DNA from: Desulfohalovibrio reitneri
Lineage (GTDB): Bacteria > Desulfobacterota > Desulfovibrionia > Desulfovibrionales > Desulfovibrionaceae
Direction of reading: 5' to 3'
Assembly (NCBI RefSeq): GCF_000711295.1
Contig: NZ_JOMJ01000003.1
Coordinates: forward strand, 1,685,501-1,749,500
Length of the DNA stretch: 64,000 nucleotides
Both the position numbers and the translations under genes were made by a program. Below are positions 35,490 to 42,630 of this stretch, piece after piece (positions within the stretch are counted from its first letter, which is position 1; the number at the start of each line of letters is the position of its first letter). The notes beneath the pieces are model-generated. The model worked only from the letters and a program-made list of their open reading frames with translations. It was not told the origin of the DNA and ran no database searches.

Positions 35490-36578
35490 ATGAGCGAACG
35501 CATCGACCGCATCACCCTCCCCTCGGGCCTGGGCATCGGCCACGGCCACTCGTGCTTCGTGGTGGCCGAGATCGGCAACAACCACCAGGGCAAGCTGGAA
35601 ATGGCCAAGGAAATGATCTACGCCGCCGCCGAAGCGGGCGCGGACGCGGTCAAGTTCCAAAAGCGCGACACCCCCTCCCTGCTCACCGCCGAGGGCATGG
35701 CCGCGGCCTACACCGGCCCCAACAGCTTCGGGCCCACCTACGGCGAGCACCGCGACGCCCTGGAGCTTTCCATCGAGGAGATGGCCCAGGCCAAGGACCT
35801 CACCGAGCGGCTGGGCATGGTCTTCTTCGCCTCCGCCTGGGATCCGGTCAGCCTGGAGCAGACCCTGGACCTGGGCGTGGAGCTCATCAAGATCGCCTCG
35901 GCCGACCTGGTCTGCCTGCCCACCCTGCGCCGCATCGGCCGCTCCGGCGTGCCCGTGGTGCTGTCCACCGGCATGTCCACCTGGGAGGAAATCGACCAGG
36001 CCGTGGCGGAGCTGCGCGCCTACCACGAAAACATCGTGCTGCTGCACTGCAATTCCTCCTACCCCTGCCCGGAAGAGGACATCGCCCTGCCCGTGATGGA
36101 TGCCCTGCTCCAGCGCTACGGCCTGCCCGTGGGCTACTCCGGGCATGAGGAGGGTCTGGCCCCCACCCTGGCCGCCGTGGCCCGGGGCGCCAGCGTGGTG
36201 GAGCGCCACTTCACCCTCAACAAAATGCTGCCCGGCACCGACCACCGCGCCTCCCTGGAACCCGCCCAGCTCAAGAGCCTCATCGGCATGATCCGCGAGG
36301 TGGAGCGGGCCATGCGGCAGACGGACAAGATCGTCACCCCCAAGGAGGACGGCGCGGCCAAGAAACTGCGCAAGTCCGTGGTGGCCGCCCGCGACATCAA
36401 GGCGGGCGAAGTCCTCACCGAGGAGCACCTGACCGTCAAGAGCCCGGGCACCGGCATCTCGCCGCTGTACTGGGACGACGTCCTGGGGCTGAAGGCGGCC
36501 CGCGACATCGAGGCGGACACCCTGCTCACCTGGGATCTGGTCGGCCACCTGCACCTGGCCAACCGCAAGACAGCCTAG
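35490..36578 (+). CDS. NeuB/SpsE-family N-acetylneuraminate synthase-like protein
   Basis: 362 residues. The NeuB domain starts FVVAEIGNNHQGKLEMAKEMI and includes AGADAVKFQKR, VVLSTGMSTWEEI, LHCNSSYPCP and YSGHEEG. A C-terminal SAF antifreeze-like domain follows (about 295-355, VVAARDIKAGEVLT). Enzymes of this family condense phosphoenolpyruvate with an amino sugar to make sialic, legionaminic or pseudaminic acid; which one is not decidable here. It starts 2 bp after the regulator and is followed by a glycosyltransferase. No CMP-sugar synthetase gene is in view. Confidence 0.9.
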   Translation: MSERIDRITLPSGLGIGHGHSCFVVAEIGNNHQGKLEMAKEMIYAAAEAGADAVKFQKRDTPSLLTAEGMAAAYTGPNSFGPTYGEHRDALELSIEEMAQAKDLTERLGMVFFASAWDPVSLEQTLDLGVELIKIASADLVCLPTLRRIGRSGVPVVLSTGMSTWEEIDQAVAELRAYHENIVLLHCNSSYPCPEEDIALPVMDALLQRYGLPVGYSGHEEGLAPTLAAVARGASVVERHFTLNKMLPGTDHRASLEPAQLKSLIGMIREVERAMRQTDKIVTPKEDGAAKKLRKSVVAARDIKAGEVLTEEHLTVKSPGTGISPLYWDDVLGLKAARDIEADTLLTWDLVGHLHLANRKTA

Positions 36579-36608
36579 CCCGGCCCGGCTGACAGGAGGC
36601 CCCGCCGC

Positions 36609-37580
36609 GTGCTCGTCCTCATGCTGGCCGTCAACGACCCGGCGGGCACGGCCATCGCCTTCGCCAAGGCGCTCAACCGGCACACGGAACACACCTGCCG
36701 GCTGGTCACCCTGGAGACGCGGTACAACCACGGCTGGGACGCGGACCTGCACCTGCCCGATCTGGACGAGGCGGGACTGGAGGAAGTGCACGCCCTGCTG
36801 CGGGACGCGGACGTCCTCCACTTCCATATGACCGCGGACGAGGATCAGCCCTTCGGCCCTTTCCTGCCTCGCGACCACCTGCGCGGCAAGGCCGTGGTCC
36901 ACCACCACCACGGCCACCCGGACTTTAGGGGCGACCCGGACAAGTACCGCCGCAAGTACGCCGAACGGAACCGCCGCAACCTCCTCGTCTCCACGCCGGA
37001 CCTGCTGCATCTGCTGCCCGAGGCCCGCTGGCAGCCCAACCTCGTCCCCCAGGACGACCCGCGCTACCTGCCCATGCCCGGCAAACACCCGGCGGACGGC
37101 TCCGTTCCGGACCACCCCGTACGGCTGACCCACTCCCCCACCCGCAAAGACCTCAAGAACACCGACGACCTCCTTCGCGCCGTGGACCAGCTGCGGACCG
37201 AGGGCCTGCACCTGGAACTGGACCTCATCGACGACGCCCCCCACGTGGAGTGCCTGCGCCGCAAACGCCGCGCCCACATCCTTTTCGACCACCTCCAGGG
37301 CTACTACGGCGTCAGCTCCATCGAAGGCCTCTCCCAAGGCCTGCCCACCATCGCCGGGCTCGACGACCACAACCGCCGCCACATCACCGAACTCACCGGC
37401 ACAACCAACCTCCCCTGGATAACCACAACACCCCGCAACCTTCCGCAAACACTCCGCCAGCTCATCCAAAACCCCGGCCTCCGCGACAAGGCCGGACACG
37501 CCTCCCGCCGGTTCATCACCACCCGCTGGACCGACAAGCAGCTCGCCATCCGCCTGGCCGAATTTCTGGAAAAGTGCTGA
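36609..37580 (+). CDS. GT-B type glycosyltransferase (family 4-like)
   Basis: 323 residues starting at GTG with GGAGG about 10 nt upstream. The C-terminal half shows a GT4-like donor-binding region: LTHSPTRKDLKNTDDLLRAV, then FDHLQGYYGVSSIEGLSQGLPTIA (about 228-250), where the conserved acidic residue follows SS(I)E. The N-terminal half has a Rossmann-like start (LVLMLAVNDPAGTAIAFAKAL) and HHHHGHPDFRG. It probably transfers a sugar to a surface glycan together with the NeuB-family product. A strong terminator follows. Confidence 0.75.
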   Translation: MLVLMLAVNDPAGTAIAFAKALNRHTEHTCRLVTLETRYNHGWDADLHLPDLDEAGLEEVHALLRDADVLHFHMTADEDQPFGPFLPRDHLRGKAVVHHHHGHPDFRGDPDKYRRKYAERNRRNLLVSTPDLLHLLPEARWQPNLVPQDDPRYLPMPGKHPADGSVPDHPVRLTHSPTRKDLKNTDDLLRAVDQLRTEGLHLELDLIDDAPHVECLRRKRRAHILFDHLQGYYGVSSIEGLSQGLPTIAGLDDHNRRHITELTGTTNLPWITTTPRNLPQTLRQLIQNPGLRDKAGHASRRFITTRWTDKQLAIRLAEFLEKC

Positions 37581-37601
37581 CGAAGGGACTAGAGGAGAGG
37601 G

Positions 37602-37644
37602 AGAACGACCGGGGAGGCTTCAAGCCTCCCCGGTCGTTCGCTTT
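37602..37644 (+). terminator. rho-independent terminator of glycan cluster
   Basis: The 18-bp arms GAACGACCGGGGAGGCTT and AAGCCTCCCCGGTCGTTC form a near-perfect stem, followed by GCTTTT. Confidence 0.85.
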
Positions 37645-37699
37645 TGTGGGGGAGTGAGGGAATTGGAGGTGGCTGGCTGGGGTGGAAAATCAGGGCATT

Positions 37700-37722
37700 G
37701 GGGGCAGGATTATCCTGCCCCC
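37700..37722. repeat. perfect hairpin within repeat-associated outer module
   Basis: GGGGGCAGGAT and ATCCTGCCCCC flank a single T. The core CAGGATnATCCTG resembles hairpin H3 in repeat copy 8 (GCAGGATAATCCTGC). It lies in a G-rich stretch that recurs near 38823 and 56511. Confidence 0.7.
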
Positions 37723-37744
37723 TCACCCCCAAAAATTCGCTGGG

Positions 37745-38000
37745 GCCTCGCTTCGCTCGGGGGCGTGGTACTGACGCGGCGTAGCCGGGGACCCCTCGCC
37801 CAATTTCGCCTTCAACGCATGTGAAGCCTGACTGCCAGGGCTGGTTTTACCGGGTGGACACGCTCCACAATCGCCATACGCCGAAGTGCTCCCTACCCGC
37901 GATTCCACCGCGCGCCATCCGCGAATACAAATGCAAAGGGAGTTTGCCGCGGGTCCAGGGCAGCGCAGGCCCTGGTCGCCCGCAGGGCGAAATCTTCTCG
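37745..38000 (-). repeat. dispersed structured intergenic repeat, copy 3 (reverse, near full length)
   Basis: Reverse-orientation copy from CTCGCTTCGCTCGGGGGC to GCGAAATCTTC. H3 is GCAAAGGGAGTTTGC (37933-37947), H2 is 37955-37975 (CCAGGG...CCCTGG with one unpaired position) and H1 is CGCCCGCAGGGCG (37977-37989). The gap 37581-38303 contains no gene; it holds the terminator, a G-rich module and copies 3 and 4. Confidence 0.85.
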
Positions 38001-38030
38001 CCCCTTGGAAGCGGGGTACAGCCATATGCC

Positions 38031-38250
38031 AGCCGGGGACCCCTCGCCCAATTTCGCCTTCAACGCATGTGAAGCCTGACTGCCAGGGCTGGTTTTACCG
38101 GGTGGACACGCTCCACAATCGCCCATACGCCGGAGTGCTCCCCGTTCGCGCTCCTGACGCGTCCCAACCCGCAAACACACATGCAAAGGGAGTTTGCCGC
38201 GGGTCCAGGGCAGCGCAGGCCCTGGTCGCCCGCAGGGCGAAATCTTCTCT
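38031..38250 (-). repeat. dispersed structured intergenic repeat, copy 4 (reverse, tandem with copy 3)
   Basis: It repeats 37783-38000 almost exactly at a 248-250 bp offset, beginning AGCCGGGGACCCCTCGCCC. The two differ mainly in the stretch before H3 (CTCCCTACCCGCGATTCC against CTCCCCGTTCGCGCTCCTG). H3 is at 38183-38197. It ends about 50 bp before the YkgJ gene start. Confidence 0.85.
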
Positions 38251-38303
38251 TTCCTTACTTCGCTGGTTGACGGGGCGGTCATGGGTTGTACCTTCCGTGC
38301 GCC

Positions 38304-38750
38304 ATGTTGAACGATATTATCTGGAGTCTCTGGCGGGGCTGGACGCGGTTGCGTCTGCACGTCATGGGCAGACGCATCGTTGTCCGGGGGTCGTGCAAGC
38401 TGTGCGGCAAATGCTGCCAGGGGATATTCCTGAGCTGGCAGGAGGGGTGGATTCGCACGCCGGAGGAATTCGAGCGGGCCAAAGAGGACCACCTCGGCCT
38501 GGCGCGGTACAAAATTACCGGCAAGAAACGCGGCTTCCTGACCTTCACCTGCACCTGGATGGACGAAAACGGCCTCTGCGCCGACCACGAACACCGCCTC
38601 AAACTCTGTCGCGACTACCCCAAGCCAGACCTCTACTTCGTTTCCGGCCAGCTCTCCGACCACTGCGGCTACCGCTTCGTGGAAGAAAAAGACTTCTCCA
38701 AAGTCCTCGACAAAGCCAACCCGGCAGACGACACCTCCACGGAAGAATAA
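38304..38750 (+). CDS. YkgJ-family Fe/Zn-chelating cysteine-cluster protein, short form
   Basis: 148 residues. The cluster motif GSCKLCGKCCQGIFL is at about 30-44, then TCTWMDENGLCADHEHRLKLCRDYP (about 78-102) and a final SDHCGYRF. This is the compact YkgJ form, likely one domain. A short basic amphipathic N-terminus (MLNDIIWSLWRGWTRLRLHV) could contact membrane. ATG 38304 was chosen over the TTG at 38286. It stands alone between tandem repeats and a terminator, with no operon partner. Confidence 0.87.
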   Translation: MLNDIIWSLWRGWTRLRLHVMGRRIVVRGSCKLCGKCCQGIFLSWQEGWIRTPEEFERAKEDHLGLARYKITGKKRGFLTFTCTWMDENGLCADHEHRLKLCRDYPKPDLYFVSGQLSDHCGYRFVEEKDFSKVLDKANPADDTSTEE

Positions 38751-38775
38751 GCGGAGTTGCAGTGCCGTTTTCTCA

Positions 38776-38806
38776 GGGGAGCGGGCAAGGCCCCGCTCCC
38801 CTTTTC
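38776..38806 (+). terminator. rho-independent terminator
   Basis: AGGGGAGCGGG and CCCGCTCCCCT pair across a short loop and are followed by TTTT, about 26 bp after the YkgJ stop. Confidence 0.88.
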
Positions 38807-38914
38807 ATGTTGAAGAGGAGTGGAGGGAATGGAAGGTGGTCGGCGGGGGTGGTGGTTCAGGGCAGTGGGAGAGGGAGGAAAAACCCTTTAAAAATGGTTT
38901 GTACTGCCCCCGGT

Positions 38915-39691
38915 TTAGCAAGCCTTTTTTAAGAGAGTCCGCGAGTTGATCAGTTCCTGCTCGGTTGTCACCGGGGTTTTATACCCCAGCGCCGAGTGCA
39001 GGTAGCCTTGGTTGTATTCTTCGATCCAGGAGCCCAAGGCTTGGTAAAAGGCCGTCGGGCTACGCCATTCATTGATCCAGACCAGCTCTTCCTTCATGGT
39101 GCGCATGAAGCGCTCTGTGTCGGCGTTGCCTTTGGGGTTGTTGTAGCTGGTGAAGGCGAGTTTGATGTCCATGACGCGGCAAGCCTTCATAAAGCTCGTC
39201 GAGGTCGGTTGGCAGCCGTTGTCGGCCATGAGATGAAGACCGCCGTCGCGCACGCCTTCGGGGAACTGCCTGCCGACAGCCGCGTTGAGCGCCGAGAGCC
39301 AATGCCACGCCTTGGCCTGGTCGCCGGCGTAATGGCCGACGACCTTCTTGGTGCGCCAATCAAGCACAATGACCACGTACAGCCAGCCGTAGCCGTCAAT
39401 CTTGATTTTGGTCATGTCGATACCCCACCACTCGTTGGGTCGCGTGGGCCGGGGCTTGACGCCGGTCGGCCTGCGTTTGGCCTTGAGTCGCAGGTTGGGC
39501 TTCACCGTGAGGTCATGCTCGCTCATGAGCCGGTAGACGCGGTTTTGGCCGACGACAACGCCGTCCACGAAGCGCAGGAACGCCCAGACCCGACGGTATC
39601 CCCAGAACGGATGGTCGGCCTTGATGCCGCGAATGCGGGCCAGGAGGTCGGCGTTGCGCTCGGCGACCTTTGCATATGGTCCGCGCTTCAT
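38915..39691 (-). CDS. IS3-family transposase OrfB (integrase domain)
   Basis: 258 residues. An N-terminal HTH_21 region (HPFWGYRRVWAFLR) leads into the rve integrase core. The DDE residues lie in NEWWGIDMTKIKI, LHLMADNGCQPTS and NPKGNADTERFMRTMKEE. Its ATG overlaps the orfA stop (ATGA). The orfB frame is open upstream through the A8 run, so an OrfAB fusion by -1 frameshifting is possible. No disabling mutation is visible. Confidence 0.92.
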   Translation of the reverse strand: MKRGPYAKVAERNADLLARIRGIKADHPFWGYRRVWAFLRFVDGVVVGQNRVYRLMSEHDLTVKPNLRLKAKRRPTGVKPRPTRPNEWWGIDMTKIKIDGYGWLYVVIVLDWRTKKVVGHYAGDQAKAWHWLSALNAAVGRQFPEGVRDGGLHLMADNGCQPTSTSFMKACRVMDIKLAFTSYNNPKGNADTERFMRTMKEELVWINEWRSPTAFYQALGSWIEEYNQGYLHSALGYKTPVTTEQELINSRTLLKKAC

Positions 39692-39960
39692 CCGAACGGC
39701 CCGCTTTTTTTTAGCTCAATGGTCAACTCACCGATCAGGCTTTTGAGCTTCATGTTCTCGCGCTCAAGCTTGGCCGTACGCTGTGCGCCGTGCTCGGTCT
39801 CGAACGCTTTGTGCGCCTGGGCAAGGAATTGATCGCGCCACTTGTAGTACTGGTTCTGCGAGATGGCGTACTCGGCGCACACTTCGCCCACGGGTCGTCC
39901 TCGAAGGCCTTCGAGGACGACCCGAGTCTTCTGCTCCGGGGTCCACTTCCGTCGCTTCAT
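39688..39960 (-). CDS. IS3-family transposase OrfA (helix-turn-helix)
   Basis: 90 residues beginning MKRRKWTPEQKTRVVLEGLRG, with the HTH_Tnp_1 segment VGEVCAEYAISQNQYYKWRDQFL and a C-terminal leucine-zipper-like helix (KLERENMKLKSLIGELTIEL). Near its end CTA-AAA-AAA-AGC forms the slippery site for shifting into orfB. The in-frame ATG at 39999 lies near the element end and is less likely. Confidence 0.9.
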   Translation of the reverse strand: MKRRKWTPEQKTRVVLEGLRGRPVGEVCAEYAISQNQYYKWRDQFLAQAHKAFETEHGAQRTAKLERENMKLKSLIGELTIELKKSGPFG

Positions 39961-40044
39961 GGCAAACCTCCTGCCTGTTGAGAAGCCACGGACTTCCACT
40001 TAAATCAAGGCTGTTTCAAACTGGGGGCAGGATATGTACCAAGC

Positions 40045-40193
40045 AGCCCCCCACAATCGCCGATTCGCCGAAGCGCTTCCGGGCATCCACCCCCTGACTC
40101 GCCCCAACCCGCGACCCCACATGCAAAGTTACTTTGCCGCAGGGTCCAGGGCCGCGCAGGCCCTGGTCGCCCGCAGGGCGAAATCTTCCCTTC
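40045..40193 (-). repeat. dispersed structured intergenic repeat, copy 5 (reverse, inner part)
   Basis: Reverse copy with H3 GCAAAGTTACTTTGC (40123-40137), H2 CCAGGGCC-GCGCA-GGCCCTGG (40146-40166) and H1 CGCCCGCAGGGCG. It ends 18 bp beyond the stop of the receiver-kinase gene. The outer module is missing on this side but present at about 38815-38904, beyond the IS3 element. Confidence 0.83.
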
Positions 40194-40211
40194 TTCCTTT
40201 CTTATTTCCTC

Positions 40212-41321
40212 TTACCCGGCGGTGCGCAGGGCGAGGTGGAAGGTGCTGCCGTTGTCGTTGGGTTCGTGCCAGAGTTTGGCGGACATGCGTTCGGCGAGCC
40301 GCCGGGCGAGGTAGAGTCCAACTCCGGCGCCCGGGCTGTTGCCGGTGGCGTCGGTTTTCTCGAAACGGTGGAAGATGCGTTCGCTGTCTTCGGGTTTGAT
40401 GCCGACTCCGGTGTCGTGGACGCTGACGAGCACATGGTCCTCGTCCGGCTGGACGAACACATCAATTTTCCCGTCGTCGGTGAATTTGACCGCGTTGTCC
40501 ATCAGCTGGGAGAGGACGCGATGGAGTTTTTCGGGTGCGGCGAGTACGGCCGGGAGGCGTTCGGGGACATCCCATCCGATTTCCACCTGGCCGTCTTTGT
40601 CCGAGGCGGCGAGTTTGCTTTGCGCCTCCTCTTTGAGGAGGTTGAGTTCGGCGGACAGGTCGACGGGGGAGACAGGCAGCGGCGATTCGCCTTCCATTTC
40701 CGCGAGCTGGATAACGTCATCCACCACGGAGGCGAGGTCCTTGGCGGATTCCAGGAGCTGGCCGGTCATTTCCGCATCCGCGCAGCGGTTGTTGCGGGCG
40801 GCCTCGAAGGAGAGTTCGGCGTAGCCGAGCACGGTGGTCAGGGGTGTGCGCAGTTCGTGGGCCACGGAGGCGATGAAGAGGTCCTTGAGCCGGTCGGAGG
40901 CTTCGGCGGCGCGGCGAGCCACGGTTTCCTCGCGCTGGAGCTGCTTGAGGCGTTCGTTGTCCAGGGCGCGGCGGATGCGGATATCGAGGATTTCGTAATC
41001 CACGATGGGTTTTTCCACGAAGTCCGCGCCGCCCGCCTTGAGGAACTCCACGGCCAGGTGGAGGCTGCCCTGCCCGGTTATCATGATGACCGGCGGGCAG
41101 AGGTCGTCCAACTCGCGCTGCATGGCCCCGAAGGTTTCCAGGCCGTCCATGCCGGGCAGGTTGTAGTCCAGCAGCACCAGGTCCGCCCCCTGGTTGCGGA
41201 GAAAGGCCAGTCCCTCGTTGGGTTCCTCGGCGGTAACGACCTCGAAGTCGAACCGTTCCAGGCTGCGGCTCATGGCGTTGCGGAGGGCGTGATCGTCGTC
41301 GATGATGCAGATTCGGGCCAT
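40212..41321 (-). CDS. hybrid receiver-histidine kinase (two-component signalling)
   Basis: 369 residues, cytoplasmic. A receiver domain comes first (about 1-120; phospho-acceptor Asp in LVLLDYNLPGMDG, Lys in DFVEKPI). A short coiled coil, HisKA (IASVAHELRTPLTTVLGY, His about 155) and HATPase (N-box LSQLMDNAVKFT, DTGVGIKPED, GAGVGLYLARRL) follow. The receiver probably gates the kinase. GGAGTGCC precedes the ATG. Its output regulator is not evident; a TetR-type gene lies 59 bp upstream on the same strand. Confidence 0.92.
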   Translation of the reverse strand: MARICIIDDDHALRNAMSRSLERFDFEVVTAEEPNEGLAFLRNQGADLVLLDYNLPGMDGLETFGAMQRELDDLCPPVIMITGQGSLHLAVEFLKAGGADFVEKPIVDYEILDIRIRRALDNERLKQLQREETVARRAAEASDRLKDLFIASVAHELRTPLTTVLGYAELSFEAARNNRCADAEMTGQLLESAKDLASVVDDVIQLAEMEGESPLPVSPVDLSAELNLLKEEAQSKLAASDKDGQVEIGWDVPERLPAVLAAPEKLHRVLSQLMDNAVKFTDDGKIDVFVQPDEDHVLVSVHDTGVGIKPEDSERIFHRFEKTDATGNSPGAGVGLYLARRLAERMSAKLWHEPNDNGSTFHLALRTAG

Positions 41322-41380
41322 TGGCACTCCTTCCGTTGGTGGGTGGAGAGCGTACGCTGAAAGGACGGCCCGGCGAATTA

Positions 41381-41995
41381 TTATTCCGGGGCGAAGAGGC
41401 CTCGGGTCAGGCGGCGGAAGGCTTCTGCCAGGCGGCCGCGCCCCTTGGGGGAGCGGAGGTCTACGCCGCCGTACTGGGGGCGGACTCCGGCGCGCAGGGC
41501 CAGGTAGGAGCAGGCCGCGGCCAGCACGGCCACAACGGCGCCGAGGTCGGCTTCCTCTTCGGGCAGGCCGTCGGGAAGAGCCTCGAACCATTCCAGGGAG
41601 GTGCGGACGCGCTTGCGCTCCATGAGTTCGGCGTGGGGGCTGCGGTCCACAAGTTCCCAGGCCAGAATGCGGGCGGTGCGGGGGCGTTCGGCCAGGGCTT
41701 CCAGCAGGGCCTCGTAGAAGACGGCCACCTGCTCCTCGGGGTCCGCCGGAGTGGAGGCCAGGGATTGCAGTTCGTCGAGGTCCGGCCAGTGGGCGTCGGT
41801 TTCCCCCGCGGCCAGGACCAGCCCCTGCAATCCGCCGAAGAGGCGGTGCAGCACGCGGGTTTCCACCGAGGCGCGGGCGGCCACGGCTTCCAGGGACAGG
41901 CCGGAGTAGCCGCGCTCGGCCAGCAGGTCGAGCACGACTTCAAGGCACTTGTCGCGGGTGTCGCGGGGTTTGGTTATGGGGATGACCTTGGCCAT
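41381..41995 (-). CDS. TetR-family transcriptional regulator
   Basis: 204 residues. The N-terminal helix-turn-helix covers about 12-60: TRDKCLEVVLDLLAERGYSGLSLEAVAARASVETRVLHRLFGGL. The C-terminal ligand domain is divergent and helical. AAGGAAG lies upstream of ATG 41995; longer in-frame starts give low-complexity Arg-rich sequence. The ligand and operator are unknown. Divergent transcription from the lipoprotein gene across about 130 bp makes that gene a possible target. Confidence 0.88.
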   Translation of the reverse strand: MAKVIPITKPRDTRDKCLEVVLDLLAERGYSGLSLEAVAARASVETRVLHRLFGGLQGLVLAAGETDAHWPDLDELQSLASTPADPEEQVAVFYEALLEALAERPRTARILAWELVDRSPHAELMERKRVRTSLEWFEALPDGLPEEEADLGAVVAVLAAACSYLALRAGVRPQYGGVDLRSPKGRGRLAEAFRRLTRGLFAPE

Positions 41996-42126
41996 GTGGT
42001 TCTTCCTTCGGCGGCCGTTCATCCTGGACCGCCAATCTGCCCTGAAAATACGCCTCCGAGGCGCACTAGGCAAGCGGGGGTTCCCATGCGGGCGCGAACG
42101 TGGGAAGAGGAAGGCTGGAGGTGGCC

Positions 42127-42513
42127 ATGAAACGATTCGCTCTCGTTCTGGTCCTGGTGGTAGTTTCGCTTTCCCTGCTCGGCTGCGCCTCGCGCCAGTC
42201 GCGGGAGCAGATGCAGCGGCTGGAGGCGGAGCAGGCCCAGCTTTCCGAGGAAGTGGAGCGCCTGCGGGAGGAGACCCAGCGTCTTCGCTCCGCCCTGGAT
42301 GACGAACTGGAGAAGCTGCGCGAACAGCTGTCCGCCCTGACCGCGACCATGCAGACGACCCTGGAAGGGCTGAAGGAACGCGGCGAGGAACGCGCCCGCG
42401 AACTGGGCGAGAAGGCCACGGAAGTCGCCGGAGACCAGCTGCGCGAACTGCTGCGCACCGCCACCGAGGCCCTGCGGCGGATCAACGAGAGCCTGGGGGA
42501 GACGGAGCAATAA
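42127..42513 (+). CDS. coiled-coil lipoprotein
   Basis: 128 residues. A lipoprotein signal ends in LSLLGC (Cys about 19), followed by an almost continuous coiled coil (about 22-125) rich in Glu, Arg and Leu heptads. It is probably membrane-anchored in the periplasm with a structural or spacer role, resembling Lpp-like or stalk proteins only in general design. GGAGG lies 8 nt before the ATG. It is a monocistronic gene ended by its own terminator. Confidence 0.85.
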   Translation: MKRFALVLVLVVVSLSLLGCASRQSREQMQRLEAEQAQLSEEVERLREETQRLRSALDDELEKLREQLSALTATMQTTLEGLKERGEERARELGEKATEVAGDQLRELLRTATEALRRINESLGETEQ

Positions 42514-42541
42514 GGAGCGGAAGCCCTCAAGGCATCGCCTG

Positions 42542-42577
42542 AAAAGCCCGCAATCCGGCCATGGCGCGGGCTTTTGA
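42542..42577 (+). terminator. rho-independent terminator
   Basis: AAAAGCCCGC pairs with GCGGGCTTTT across a 14-nt loop. It ends in a T run upstream of hisS. Confidence 0.85.
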
Positions 42578-42630
42578 CATTCCGGCCCCGATCTCGTAAT
42601 GATTCCCGGTTTCACGTACCGGGAGCGGAC

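Larger units (their letters stand above)
38905..40029 (-). mobile_element. IS3-family insertion sequence
   Basis: About 1,125 bp with imperfect inverted ends: left TGCCCCCGGTTTAGCAAGCC and right (reverse-complemented) TGCCCCCAGTTTGAAACAGCC, both extending towards ...TTTAAG. It contains overlapping orfA and orfB on the - strand with an A8 slippery run between them. No convincing target duplication is seen. G-rich repeat-module sequence lies on its left and repeat copy 5 on its right, so it appears inserted into one composite repeat. Confidence 0.85.

Noticed and set aside
37745-38250. Tandem repeats as a CRISPR array
   Set aside because: Two long units of about 250 bp, no short regular repeats or unique spacers, and no cas genes.
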